Assembly (NCBI GenBank): GCA_022496805.1
Contig: CM040093.1
Span: 2,172,501 to 2,236,500, forward strand
Direction: 5' to 3'
Source: Pohlia nutans
Taxonomy: Eukaryota; Streptophyta; Bryopsida; Bryales; Mniaceae
Length of the DNA stretch: 64,000 nt
Made by a program: the position numbers and the translations under genes. The notes under the pieces were generated by a model. It ran no database searches, was not told the DNA's origin, and was given only the letters and a program-made list of their open reading frames with translations. Positions 19,062-30,497 of the stretch are shown here, piece by piece. Within the stretch, counting starts at the first letter, position 1. The number at the start of each line of letters is the position of its first letter.

Positions 19062-21689
19062 GGGGCAACTCGTGCAACCAAGGTTCTTGAGATTGTGCAT
19101 TCCGACGTGTGTGGTCCAATGAAGACCACGTCTATGGGGGGTTGCAAGTATTTTGTGACGTTCATTGATGATTTTTCGAGGAAGATATGGTTGTATCCGA
19201 TCAAAGCAAAGAGCGAGTGTTTTGAGAAGTTCAAAGAGTTCAAGGCGTTGGTTGAGAAGCAATCCGAGCACAAGATCAAGGTGTTTCGATCGGATAATGG
19301 CGGCGAGTTCATGTCCAACCAATTTGGAGAGTTATTGAAGAAAAAAGGCATTGCTAGACAAACCACAACGCCATATACACCACAACAAAACGGAGTTGCA
19401 GAGCGTGCAAATCGAACAATTGTGGAAATGGCAAGGAGTATGTTGCATGCACAAAATTTGGGTTTGGACCTTTGGGCGGAAGCGGTGGTGACTGCGGTGT
19501 ACACACGCAACCGATGCCCGACGAGTGCGGTTCAAAACATGACACCAGAGCAAGCGTGGAGTGGGAGGCCACCCCGCGTGGAGCACATGCGCACATTTGG
19601 ATGCATCGCATTTGCAAAGGTACCCGATTCTCAAAGAACCAAACTTGAGGCCAAGGCAACAAAATGTGTGTTTCTTGGATATTGTGAAGGTACCAAGGCG
19701 TACAGGCTCATGTCGCTCGAGACCAAGAAGATCATTCGAGCTCGTGATGTGACATTTTGCGAGAATTCCAAGGTTGAAGACAATTTGGACGATGGTCCAA
19801 GTGGGAGAAGTGGCGATAAACCAGCGATTGTGGACCAATCTTCCAAATCTCCCGTTATTGATATTGTTGATGAAGACGAAGATGACGAAGATGGTGGTGA
19901 GGAGGAACATATTGAGGAGCGACCTTTGAAGACGAAGAATGGCGAGAAAAAGGCACAAGCAACGGCGGTTGAAGACAATGCATCCTCGAGCGATCGTCGT
20001 TATCCAGAGAGAAATCGTAGACCACTTGGCGAGTGGTGGAAGAATCATATTCTCCCTCAAGGTGAGGAGGAGCATGCAAACGTTGCACTTTTAGATGCTC
20101 CATTGACGATTCGTGAAGCGTTGAGTTGTGATGATGCAAACAAGTGGGAGCAAGCCATGCAAGAGGAGTACAAATCGTTGATGGACAATGGCACTTGGGA
20201 ATTGACTCCCCTCCCCAAGAATCGCAACGCTATCGGTTGTAAGTGGGTATTTCGTGCAAAGAGAGATGCAACGGGTGATGTGGTTCGTTATAAGGCAAGA
20301 TTGGTGGCAAAGGGCTTTTCACAAATCGAAGGTGTTGATTTTCATGAGACCTTTGCACCGGTGGCGAAATTCACCACTATTCGATGCATTTTGGCCATCG
20401 GGGCTGCCATGGATTTGGAAATGCATCAAATGGATGTGAAGACGGCGTTCTTGAACGGCGAGTTGGACGAGGACATCTACATGGTGCAACCCGAAGGATT
20501 TGTGCAACGAGGTAATGAGAACCTTGTTTGCAAGTTGAACAAGTCATTGTATGGGTTGAAGCAATCTCCACGCGCATGGTATCAAAAGATTGACACGTTT
20601 CTTGTTCATATCGGGTTCACAAGGAGCATCGCTGATCACAGCTTGTATTTCATGCAAAAGGGGCAACATGTGGTCATCGTGATCATATATGTGGATGATT
20701 TGATCATCCTTGCAAGTTGTATGAGCTCTTTGAAGGCATTGAAGGCAATGCTTGAGAACGAGTACGAGATGAGTGATCTGGGTGAGTTGCACTTTTGTTT
20801 AGGAGTTGAGTTTGTGCGAGATAGAGCAACACGCACCATAACAATGAATCAAAGCAAGTATGTTATGGATGTGCTCAAACGCTTTGGCATGGAGGATTGC
20901 AAACCGGTTGGCACTCCATTGGATGTGAATTCCAAACTCGTGAAACTCACCGATGAGGAGTATGCATTAGAGGCTCAATCTATGGTGGATGTGCCATACA
21001 AGCAAGCTGTAGGGTCATTGATGTATGCTATGATTGCAACAAGGCCGGACCTTGCGTATCCAATCAGCGTTGTGAGTCAACACATGGCAAGACCGGGTTC
21101 AAGTCATTGGGTTGCGGTCAAGAGGATCATGCGGTACTTGAAAGGCACAAGTGATGTGAGGTTGTGTCTTGGAGGTGACAACATTGTGTTGAGTGGGTAT
21201 TGTGATGCGGATTATGCGGGTGATACCAATGATCGTAGATCCACCACGGGGTACATGTTCAAAGTTGGATCGGGGGCCGTTTCATGGAATAGCAAGCGCC
21301 AACAAACCACGGCCACGTCAACGGTTGAGGCGGAGTACATGGCGACGAGCCACGGTACGAAGGAGGCCATTTGGTTGAGGCAACTAATGGCGGATGTGAG
21401 ATGCACTCAAGAGGAGGCTACAACAATCATGTGTGACAACCAAGGGAGTATGTCATTGGCGAAGAATCCAACGCATCACTCACGTACAAAGCACATTGAT
21501 GTGCAATATCACTTCATTCGAGAGAAGTTAGAGATGAAGGTGATAGAGTTGAAGTATTGTCCAACGGAGCACATGGTGGCGGACGTGCTCACAAAGGCTC
21601 TTGCGAGAGATCGACATCAAAGACTAGTGGTGGCATTTGGGCTCGAAGGCTTTGGCTATTTGCAAAGTGGGAGTGTTGAAGTAGGATGA
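19062..21689 (+). pseudogene. P1 polyprotein, residues ~483-1357, 5'-truncated by H1
   Basis: Open frame of about 875 codons beginning at GATRATKVLEIV, just upstream of the first integrase catalytic Asp, and ending in the LTR. The DDE core, YVDD and RNase H motifs are all present. Private changes are Lys for Glu in LLKKKGIARQ and Glu for Asp in the acidic patch (GGEEEH). Upstream of 19062 the frame runs into H1 LTR sequence, which is not part of the gene. The N-terminal part is presumably beyond the left edge on the other side of H1. Confidence 0.93.
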
Positions 21690-21991
21690 TTGCGTGGGCT
21701 GAAGTTGCTCATAGCCATGCGCATTAGCTAGAGTAGATGATGCGAATGAGCTAGAGTTGCAACTAGAGAAGTGGTACTAGTTAGAAGTAATGAGAATTGG
21801 GTCTCCCAAGTGATATGGGCTGATCCTAGTGTACTAGGAGTGGAGTATGGGCTGATGTCCCATATGGTTTGCCAAGGGGACTCCCTTGGGTGTGCTACTT
21901 AAGAGGGGCAGCCCATGAGTAAAGATTATCTCTTTCCTATGCATTCCAAGTGTTTGTGTGAGGCTTTGGCATTCTAATCTAACCTTCAATA
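21674..21991 (+). repeat. P1 3' LTR (318 bp)
   Basis: TGTTGAAGTAGG to CTTCAATA. It has AAAGATTATC where most copies have AAAGATCATC, and AGAGTTGCAAC in place of AGACTTGCAAC. Its partner LTR is outside the window. Confidence 0.95.
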
Positions 21992-22011
21992 GCAATCATC
22001 CTACTTCAACA
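21992..22011 (-). mobile_element. H2: 20-bp LTR-tip remnant
   Basis: The outermost 20 bp of a minus-oriented 5' LTR (GCAATCATCC then TACTTCAACA), lying between P1 and M1. It reads as the far side of an LTR into which P1 inserted (expected duplication GCAAT), of an element sitting in M1 (flank CGCCA). The same 20 bp recur at 61125-61144. Confidence 0.7.
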
Positions 22012-23456
22012 CGCCACCATGTGCTCCGTTGGACAATACTTCAACTCTATCACCTTCATCTCTAACTTCTCTCGAATGAAGTGATATTGCACATCAATGT
22101 GCTTTGTACGTGAGTGATGCGTTGGATTCTTTGCCAATGACATACTCCCTTGGTTGTCACACATGATTGTTGTAGCCTCCTCTTGAGTGCATCTCACATC
22201 CGCCATTAGTTGCCTCAACCAAATGGCCTCCTTCGTACCGTGGCTCGTCGCCATGTACTCCGCCTCAACCGTTGACGTGGCCGTGGTTTGTTGGCGCTTG
22301 CTATTCCATGAAACGGCCCCCGATCCAACTTTGAACATGTACCCCGTGGTGGATCTACGATCATTGCTATCACCCGCATAATCCGCATCACAATACCCAC
22401 TCAACACAATGTTGTCACCTCCAAGACACAACCTCACATCACTTGTGCCTTTCAAGTACCGCATGATCCTCTTGACCGCAACCCAATGACTTGAACCCGG
22501 CCTTGCCATGTGTTGACTCACAACGCTGATTGGATACGCAAGGTCCGGCCTTGTTGCAATCATAGCATACATCAAAAGTGCAAAACAAAAGTGTTAACTC
22601 CTAAACAAAAGTGCAACTCACCCAGATCACTCATCTGGTACTCGTTCTCAAGCATTGCCTTCAATGCCTTCAAAGAGCTCATACAACTTGCAAGGATGAT
22701 CAAATCATCCACATATATGATTACGATGACCACATGTTGCCCCTTTTGCATGAAATACAAGCTGTGATCAGCGATGCTCCTTGTGAACCCGATATGAACA
22801 AGAAACGTGTCAATCTTTTGATACCATGCGCGTGGAGATTGCTTCAACCCATACAATGACTTGTTCAACTTGCAAACAAGGTTCTCATTACCTCGTTGCA
22901 CAAATCCTTCGGGTTGCACCATGTAGATGTCCTCGTCCAACTCGCCGTTCAAGAACGCCGTCTTCACATCCATTTGATGCATTTCCAAATCCATGGCAGC
23001 CCCGATGGCCAAAATGCATCGAATAGTGGTGAATTTCGCCACCGGTGCAAAGGTCTCATGAAAATCAACACCTTCGATTTGTGAAAAGCCCTTTGCCACC
23101 AATCTTGCCTTATAACGAACCACATCACCCGTTGCATCTCTCTTTGCACGAAATACCCACTTACAACCGATAGCGTTGCGATTCTTGGGGAGGGGAGTCA
23201 ATTCCCAAGTGCCATTGTCCATCAATGATTTGTACTCCTCTTGCATGGCTTGCTCCCACTTGTTTGCATCATCACAACTCAACGCTTCACGAATCGTCAA
23301 TGGAGCATCTAAAAGTGCAACGTTTGCATGCTCGTCCTCACCTTGAGGGAGAATATGATTCTTCCACCACTCGCCAAGTGGTCTACGATTTCTCTCTGGA
23401 TAACGACGATCGCTCGAGGATGCATTGTCTTCAACCGCCGTTGCTTGTGCCTTTTT
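22012..23456 (-). pseudogene. M1 RT and RNase H region, with deletion and filler
   Basis: Encodes the RT start (MTIREALSC, CKWVFRAKRD), YVDD and RNase H (CDADYAGD, VEAEYMA). Between 22575 and 22596 about 210 bp present in intact copies (equivalent to 1907-2116 of E1) are replaced by 20 bp of AAAAGTG-rich filler, a net loss of 190 bp and therefore a frameshift. The right end (23452-23456) is the TTTTT target of E4; the left end at CGCCA is where H2 begins. Non-functional. Confidence 0.93.
22576..22595. other. Filler sequence at a 210-bp deletion in M1
   Basis: Twenty bases rich in ACAAAAGTG, resembling the adjacent CTAAACAAAAGTGCAA at 22601-22616. This suggests copying from the flank during end joining. 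Confidence 0.75.
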
Positions 23457-23774
23457 TATTGAAGGTTAGATTAGAATGCCAAAGCCTCACACAAACACTT
23501 GGAATGCATAGGAAAGAGATAATCTTTACTCAGGGGCTGCCCCTCTTAAGTAGCACACCCAAGGGAGTCCCCTTGGCAAACCATATGGGACATCAGCCCA
23601 TACTCCACTCCTAGTACACTAGGATCAGCCCATATCATTTGGGAGACCCAATTCTCATTACTTCTAACTAGTACCACTTCTCTAGTTGCAAGTCTTGCTC
23701 ATTCGCATCATCTACTCTAGCTAATGCGCATGGCTATGAGCAACTTCAGCCCACGCAATCATCCTACTTCAACA
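23457..23774 (-). repeat. E4 3' LTR (318 bp)
   Basis: Differs from its partner at GAGATAATC (partner GAGATGATC) and ACTCAGGGG (partner ACTCATGGG). It shares CATATCATTTGG and AAGTCTTGCTC with it. Confidence 0.95.
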
Positions 23775-26700
23775 CTCCCACTTTGCGAATAGCCGAAGCC
23801 TTCGAGCCCAAATGCCACCACTAGTCTTTGATGTCGATCTCTCGCAAGAGCCTTTGTCAGCACGTCCGCCACCATGTGCTCCGTTGGACAATACTTCAAC
23901 TCTATCACCTTCATCTCTAACTTCTCTCGAATGAAGTGATATTGCACATCAATGTGCTTTGTACGTGAGTGATGCGTTGGATTCTTCGCCAATGACATAC
24001 TCCCTTGGTTGTCACACATGATTGTTGTAGCCTCCTCTTGAGTGCATCTCACATCCGCCATTAGTTGCCTCAACCAAATGGCCTCCTTCGTACCGTGGCT
24101 CGTCGCCATGTACTCCGCCTCAACCGTTGACGTGGCCGTGGTTTGTTGGCGCTTGCTATTCCATGAAACGGCCCCCGATCCAACTTTGAACATGTACCCC
24201 GTGGTGGATCTACGATCATTGGTATCACCCGCATAATCCGCATCACAATACCCACTCAACACAATGTTGTCACCTCCAAGACACAACCTCACATCACTTG
24301 TGCCTTTCAAGTATCGCATGATCCTCTTGACCGCAACCCAATGACTTGAACCCGGTCTTGCCATGTGTTGACTCACAACGCTGATTGGATACGCAAGGTC
24401 CGGCCTTGTTGCAATCATAGCATACATCAATGACCCTACAGCTTGCTTGTATGGCACATCCACCATAGATTGAGCCTCTAATGCATACTCCTCATCGGTG
24501 AGTTTCACGAGTTTGGAATTGACATCCAATGGAGTGCCAACCGGTTTGCAATCCTCCATGCCAAAGCGTTTGAGAACATCCATAACATACTTGCTTTGAT
24601 TCATTGTTATGGTGCGTGTTGCTCTATCTCGCACAAACTCAACTCCTAAACAAAAGTGCAACTCACCCAGATCACTCATCTCGTACTCGTTCTCAAGCAT
24701 TGCCTTCAATGCCTTCAAAGAGCTCATACAACTTGCAAGGATGATCAAATCATCCACATATATGATCACGATGACCACATGTTGCCCCTTTTGCATGAAA
24801 TACAAGCTGTGATCAGCGATGCTCCTTGTGAACCCGATATGAACAAGAAACGTGTCAATCTTTTGATACCATGCGCGTGGAGATTGCTTCAACCCATACA
24901 ATGACTTGTTCAACTTGCAAACAAGGTTCTCATTACCTCGTTGCACAAATCCTTCGGGTTGTACCATGTAGATGTCCTCGTCCAACTCGCCGTTCAAGAA
25001 CGCCGTCTTCACATCCATTTGATGCATTTCCAAATCCATGGCAGCCCCGATGGCCAAAATGCATCGAATAGTGGTGAATTTCGCCACCGGTGCAAAGGTC
25101 TCATGAAAATCAACACCTTCGATTTGTGAAAAGCCCTTTGCCACCAATCTTGCCTTATAACGAACCACATCACCCGTTGCATCTCTCTTTGCACGAAATA
25201 CCCACTTACAACCGATAGCGTTGCGATTCTTGGGGAGGGGAGTCAATTCCCAAGTGCCATTGTCCATCAACGATTTGTACTCCTCTTGCATGGCTTGCTC
25301 CCACTTGTTTGCATCATCACAACTCAACGCTTCACGAATCGTCAATGGAGCATCTAAAAGTGCAACGTTTGCATGCTCCTCCTCACCTTGAGGGAGAATA
25401 TGATTCTTCCACCACTCGCCAAGTGGTCTACGATTTCTCTCTGGATAACGACGATCGCTCGAGGATGCATTGTCTTCAACCGCCGTTGCTTGTGCCTTTT
25501 TCTCGCCATTCTTCGTCTTCAAAGGTCGCTCCTCAATATGTTCCTCATTACCACCATCGTCGTCATCTTCGTCTTCATCAACAATATCAATAACGGGAGA
25601 TTTGGAAGATTGGTCCACAATCGCTGGTTTATCGCCACTTCTCCCACTTGGACCATCGTCCAAATTGTCTTCAACCTTGGAATTCTCGCAAAATGTCACA
25701 TCACGAGCTCGAATGATCTTCTTGCTCTCGAGCGACATAAGCCTATACGCCTTGGTACCTTCACAATATCCAAGAAACACACATTTTGTTGCCTTGGCCT
25801 CAAGTTTGGTTCTTTGAGAATCGGGTACCTTTGCAAATGCGATGCATCCAAATGTGCGCATGTGCTCCACGCGGGGAGGCCTCCCACTCCACGCTTGCTC
25901 TGGTGTCATGTTTTGAACCGCACTCGTCGGGCATCGGTTGCGTGTGTACACCGCAGTCACCACCGCTTCCGCCCAAAGGTCCAAACCCAAATTTTGTGCA
26001 TGCAACATACTCCTTGCCATTTCCACAATTGTTCGATTTGCACGCTCTGCAACTCCGTTTTGTTGTGGTGTATATGGCGTTGTGGTTTGTCTAGCAATGC
26101 CTTCTTTCTTCAATAACTCTCCAAATTGGTTGGACATGAACTCGCCGCCATTATCCGATCGAAACACCTTGATCTTGTGCTCGGATTGCTTCTCAACCAA
26201 CGCCTTGAACTCTTTGAACTTCTCAAAACACTCGCTCTTTGCTTTGATCGGATACAACCATATCTTCCTCGAAAAATCATCAATGAACGTCACAAAATAC
26301 TTGCAACCCCCCATAGACGTGGTCTTCATTGGACCACACACGTCGGAATGCACAATCTCAAGAACCTTGGTTGCACGAGTTGCCCCATCAACTGGAAACG
26401 GTGAGCGTTGTTGTTTGCCTTCAATACAACCCTCACATGTGAATGAACTAGGTGCGACGTGTGATTGTGCAAGATCCATGCCACTTACCATTCCACGGAG
26501 TGCTTTCACACTCTTGACATTCAAATGCCCGAGACGACGATGCCACAACGCCAACTTGTCTTCGTTTGAACTCGATTGCACCAACGTTGCCGATTCCGCC
26601 GCGTGCATCTTGGAAAACTTGATTTGGTACAAGCCGTTGACTTCGTGTATAATGGCCACCTCCTCACGACTTGGAGACAACACAAAACACCCTTGGTCGC

Positions 26701-27832
26701 TAAATTCCACTCGCAAATGCTTCATCACCAAATGTCGCACCGATAAAAGATTTGCCTTCAACTTGGGAACGTGGAGGACATCATGGATGGTAATTGTCTT
26801 CACACGACCCTTCACCTCGGTGTCTACGACGATGGATCCTTTACCCACGGCTTGAAGAACCGTATCATCACCCAAAATGACATTCTTTGGAGATATGACG
26901 TGATATGATTGGAAACAACTCCTAATGGGCGCCATGTGACTCGAGGCTCCCGAATCAACAATCCAATCGATCACACTACCATTGCATGACACGTCACTTG
27001 CCATCATTGCATACTCGTCCCCGTCATCACACCAAGAAGAGACGCTAGTCATAAATGCGTACTCATCACCTGCATCGTTGACCTTTGTATTGTTGGCACT
27101 TTCCTCTCTCTTGCGTTTGTAGCAAAATTTTGCCAAGTGGCCCTTCTTACCGCAATAGTAGCATACCTTGTCTGTAGAGCTCCCACTGGCACCGCTCTTG
27201 GATTGCTTCGCCATAAGCGCCGCGCTATCGCCACGAGTCTCGTTCTCTTTGCGCCGCGAGAGTTCATGCAACAACCGTGATGTCACATAATCAAGAGTGA
27301 GCTCGCTAATGGGCCTACTCTCCATAGCAACGATAAGATACTCGTACGACGGCGGCAAACTCTCGAGGAGCGTCATAACGATATCACCGTCGGTAATGTT
27401 CACGTCTGCGCCGTTGAGCTGATCCGCAAGAGCCTTGACTTTGTTGATGTGCGCCAACATGTCGTCGTTTTCTTCCATCTTGATGGTGAAAAACTTGCGC
27501 CTCAAAAACAAGATATTGACCAAGCTCTTTGCCTCATGAATATTGCAAAGCTTGGCCCATGCCTCGGCGGGAGTCTTGCACGACCGAATATGAGAAAGCT
27601 GGGAATCAGAAAGATTAAGAGCCAAAATCGCAAAGGCCTTTTTTTCTCGCCGAGTGTACGCAATTCGTACCCTAGCCTCGGCGTCGGACGAAGGCGGTTC
27701 CTCACTACCCTCAACTATCTCCCACAATTCTTTTTCGGCCATGACCATTTCCATCTTGAATTTCCACAAGTGGAAGTTGACGCCATCGAACTTGTCTACA
27801 ACCTTAGCACCTTCACCCTCAAATGTAGCCAT
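23759..27832 (-). CDS. E4 Gag-Pol polyprotein, intact, 1357 aa
   Basis: Open from the ATG at 27832-27830 to the stop inside the 3' LTR. The zinc knuckle, DSGA, HHCC, DDE, YVDD and RNase H residues are all retained. Private substitutions include Ile for Thr in ARVRIAYTRR, Trp for Cys in SSWCDDGDE after the zinc knuckle, Ser for Thr in SLESKKIIRA, and an altered acidic patch (EDDDDGGNEEH). The C-terminus is [10 protein letters not shown]. None removes a catalytic residue, so coding capacity appears intact although the LTR pair is the most diverged. Confidence 0.95.
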   Translation of the reverse strand: MATFEGEGAKVVDKFDGVNFHLWKFKMEMVMAEKELWEIVEGSEEPPSSDAEARVRIAYTRREKKAFAILALNLSDSQLSHIRSCKTPAEAWAKLCNIHEAKSLVNILFLRRKFFTIKMEENDDMLAHINKVKALADQLNGADVNITDGDIVMTLLESLPPSYEYLIVAMESRPISELTLDYVTSRLLHELSRRKENETRGDSAALMAKQSKSGASGSSTDKVCYYCGKKGHLAKFCYKRKREESANNTKVNDAGDEYAFMTSVSSWCDDGDEYAMMASDVSCNGSVIDWIVDSGASSHMAPIRSCFQSYHVISPKNVILGDDTVLQAVGKGSIVVDTEVKGRVKTITIHDVLHVPKLKANLLSVRHLVMKHLRVEFSDQGCFVLSPSREEVAIIHEVNGLYQIKFSKMHAAESATLVQSSSNEDKLALWHRRLGHLNVKSVKALRGMVSGMDLAQSHVAPSSFTCEGCIEGKQQRSPFPVDGATRATKVLEIVHSDVCGPMKTTSMGGCKYFVTFIDDFSRKIWLYPIKAKSECFEKFKEFKALVEKQSEHKIKVFRSDNGGEFMSNQFGELLKKEGIARQTTTPYTPQQNGVAERANRTIVEMARSMLHAQNLGLDLWAEAVVTAVYTRNRCPTSAVQNMTPEQAWSGRPPRVEHMRTFGCIAFAKVPDSQRTKLEAKATKCVFLGYCEGTKAYRLMSLESKKIIRARDVTFCENSKVEDNLDDGPSGRSGDKPAIVDQSSKSPVIDIVDEDEDDDDGGNEEHIEERPLKTKNGEKKAQATAVEDNASSSDRRYPERNRRPLGEWWKNHILPQGEEEHANVALLDAPLTIREALSCDDANKWEQAMQEEYKSLMDNGTWELTPLPKNRNAIGCKWVFRAKRDATGDVVRYKARLVAKGFSQIEGVDFHETFAPVAKFTTIRCILAIGAAMDLEMHQMDVKTAFLNGELDEDIYMVQPEGFVQRGNENLVCKLNKSLYGLKQSPRAWYQKIDTFLVHIGFTRSIADHSLYFMQKGQHVVIVIIYVDDLIILASCMSSLKALKAMLENEYEMSDLGELHFCLGVEFVRDRATRTITMNQSKYVMDVLKRFGMEDCKPVGTPLDVNSKLVKLTDEEYALEAQSMVDVPYKQAVGSLMYAMIATRPDLAYPISVVSQHMARPGSSHWVAVKRIMRYLKGTSDVRLCLGGDNIVLSGYCDADYAGDTNDRRSTTGYMFKVGSGAVSWNSKRQQTTATSTVEAEYMATSHGTKEAIWLRQLMADVRCTQEEATTIMCDNQGSMSLAKNPTHHSRTKHIDVQYHFIREKLEMKVIELKYCPTEHMVADVLTKALARDRHQRLVVAFGLEGFGYSQSGSVEVG

Positions 27833-28803
27833 ATCCTTGATTGAAGGACGTACGCTCACAAAATTCAGCCCCTAGAAAGCTAAGAAAAATTGTTTTTATG
27901 ATTTTGACAATTTTGTGATTTGTGAGGCAAATTGCACACGTACGTGCTTCTAATGCCTCCAAACTAATTCCAAACACTAAATCAGCACCTTTGTGCTACA
28001 CATCAACCTCACAACACTCAATCGTGATGGTTCTTAGTGAATTTGCACAAGATCATACCACAACACCCTAACTAGGAGAATTGCGCACTCGTTGGCTCAA
28101 ATCCACTCAAATCAGCACCCTTGTGCTTCACAACACGTAATGCACCCTATGGACACCCTTGTGCCTTCCAAGGACTCTAAATCAATGCAAATTCAGCCCC
28201 TTCAAGTCCTAATTGCATTGAAATTCATCAAATCAGCCCCGTTGTGCATTCACTAACCCAAATTCTAATTTTGAGCACTCCAAGGGCATAACTCACATTC
28301 CAAACCCTTGTGCAAGAATTGCAATACCAAAATCAGATTGTAGACTCACCCCAAGAGCCTCAAAGCATAAAAGTGCCTTGCAACAACACAAGTGCACAAA
28401 TTGAGCACAAATTGAGCCAATAAGCTCCAATAAGCTCCAATAAGCTCCAATAAGCTCCAATCAGCTCCAATATACTCCAACAAGCACCAATAAGCTCCAA
28501 AGCTCCAATTCAGCCCTTGTAGACGTGTATAAACTCCAAAAGTGCTCCAAAGTGCTCCAAAAGCTCCAAATCAACAAATGATGGCTCCAAAGTGCGAATT
28601 CAGCCCTCCAACACGTAGATCAAAGGTAGGAAGATTGTAATACCTCCCAATGTCGAAATCAGCCCACCAAAGCTCGAATTCAGCCCTCCAAAGTTCCAAA
28701 TGAGCGCTCCAATACTCCAAAATCAGCGCTCCAAAGCACGACCTCCACACAATGAGCAATCTAATCTTTGACTCACGCAAAACACATGAGTGGGCCCATA
28801 ACC
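27833..28803 (-). other. E4 leader (971 nt, noncoding)
   Basis: Standard leader with four perfect 10-bp units plus AATCAGCTCC near 28418-28470. It has a private ATGGCTCC (28579) and AAATGAGCGC near 28708. No gene is seen. Confidence 0.92.
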
Positions 28804-29121
28804 TATTGAAGGTTAGATTAGAATGCCAAAGCCTCACACAAACACTTGGAATGCATAGGAAAGAGATGATCTTTACTCATGGGCTGCCCCTCTTAAGTAG
28901 CACACCCAAGGGAGTCCCCTTGGCAAACCATATGGGACATCAGCCCATACTCCACTCCTAGTACACTAGGATCAGCCCATATCATTTGGGAGACCCAATT
29001 CTCATTACTTCTAACTAGTACCACTTCTCTAGTTGCAAGTCTTGCTCATTCGCATCATCTACTCTAGCTAATGCGCATGGCTATGAGCAACTTCAGCCCA
29101 CGCAATCATCCTACTTCAACA
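28804..29121 (-). repeat. E4 5' LTR (318 bp)
   Basis: Partner of 23457-23774 with two mismatches. It is followed by TTTTT and then M1 coding sequence. Confidence 0.95.
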
Positions 29122-29207
29122 TTTTTCTCGCCATTCTTCGTCTTCAAAGGTCGCTCCTCAATATGCTCCTCGTCACCACCATCTTCGTCATCTTCGTCTT
29201 CATCAAC
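29122..29207 (-). pseudogene. M1 fragment: INT-RT linker with acidic patch
   Basis: 86 bp of M1 between E4 and E5, encoding the acidic DEDEDDEDGGDEE segment and the following basic residues. The left 5 bp are the TTTTT duplication; the right 5 bp (TCAAC, 29203-29207) are the E5 target. Confidence 0.9.
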
Positions 29208-29525
29208 TGTTGAAGTAGGATGATTGCGTGGGCTGAAGTTGCTCATAGCCATGCGCATTAGCTAGAGTAGATGATGCGAATGAGCTAGACTAGCAACTAG
29301 AGAAGTGGTACTAGTTAGAGATAATGAGAATTGGGTCTCCCAAGTGATATGGGCTGATCCTAGTGTACTAGGAGTGGAGTATGGGCTGATGTCCCATATG
29401 GTTTGCCAAGGGGACTCCCTTGGGTGTACTACTTAAGAGGGGCAGCCCATGAGTAAAGATCATCTCTTTCCTATGCATTCCAAGTGTTTGTGTGAGGCTT
29501 TGGCATTCTAATCTAACCTTCAATA
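29208..29525 (+). repeat. E5 5' LTR (318 bp)
   Basis: Variant markers are GACTAGCAACTAG and GGGTGTACTAC, shared with 51591-51908. The single difference is CCATGCGC here against CCATACGC there. Confidence 0.96.
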
Positions 29526-30179
29526 GGTTATGGGCCCACTCATGTGTTTTGCGTGAGTCAAAGATTAGATTGCTCATTGTGTGGAGGTCGTGCTTTGGAG
29601 CGCTGATTTTGGAGTATTGGAGCGCTGATTTGGAACTTTGGAGGGCTGAATTCGAGCTTTGGTGGGCTGATTTCGACATTGGGAGGTATTACAATCTTCC
29701 TACCTTTGATCTACGTGTTGGAGGGCTGAATTCGCACTTTGGAGCTATCATTTGTTGATTTGGAGCTTTTGGAGCACTTTGGAGCACTTTTGGAGTTTAT
29801 ACACGTCTACAAGGGCTGAATTGGAGCTTTGGAGCTTATTGGTGCTTGTTGGAGTATATTGGAGCTGATTGGAGCTTATTGGAGCTTATTGGAGCTTATT
29901 GGAGCTTATTGGCTCAATTTGTGCTCAATTTGTGCACTTGTGTTGTTGCAAGGCACTTTTATGCTTTGAGGCTCTTGGGGTGAGTCTACAATCTGATTTT
30001 GGTATTGCAATTCTTGCACAAGGGTTTGGAATGTGAGTTATGCCCTTGGAGTGCTCAAAATTAGAGTTTGGGTTAGTGAATGCACAACGGGGCTGATTTG
30101 ATGAATTTCAATGCAATTAGGACTTGAAGGGGCTGAATTTGCATTGATTTAGAGTCCTTGGAAGGCAGAAGGGTGTCCA
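29526..30179 (+). other. E5 leader, first part (noncoding)
   Basis: From the primer-binding site through the 22-bp and 10-bp arrays to GTCCA (30175-30179), where E6 is inserted. No gene is seen. Confidence 0.93.
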
Positions 30180-30497
30180 TATTGAAGGTTAGATTAGAAT
30201 GCCAAAGCCTCACACAAACACTTGGAATGCATAGGAAAGAGATGATCTTTACTCATGGGCTGCCCTTCTTAAGGAGCACACCCAAGGGAGTCCCCTTGGC
30301 AAACCATATGGGACATCAGCCCATACTCCACTCCTAGTACACTAGGATCAGCCCATATCACTTGGGAGACCCAATTCTCATTACTTCTAACTAGTACCAC
30401 TTCTCTAGTTCCAACTCTAGCTCATTCGCATCATCTACTCTAGCTAATGCGCATGGCTATGAGCAACTTCAGCCCACGCAATCATCCTACTTCAACA
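30180..30497 (-). repeat. E6 3' LTR (318 bp)
   Basis: Markers GCCCTTCTTAAGGAGC and GTTCCAACTC are shared with its partner. Confidence 0.96.

Larger units (their letters stand above)
19062..21991 (+). mobile_element. Copy P1: copia element, 3' half visible
   Basis: Plus-strand copy starting inside integrase, where H1 interrupted it (target GGGGC), and running through RT, RNase H, polypurine tract 21662-21673 and 3' LTR 21674-21991. Its 5' half lies beyond the left edge. The right flank GCAAT (21992-21996) belongs to a 20-bp stub of another LTR. Confidence 0.94.
23457..29121 (-). mobile_element. Copy E4: complete copia element, 5665 bp
   Basis: 3' LTR 23457-23774, polypurine tract 23775-23786, ORF 23759-27832, leader 27833-28803, primer-binding site 28790-28803, 5' LTR 28804-29121. 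The target duplication is TTTTT (23452-23456 and 29122-29126). Its LTRs differ at two visible sites, the most of any pair here, so it is the oldest of the complete copies. A 4-T run in the leader makes it 1 bp shorter than E3. Confidence 0.96.
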
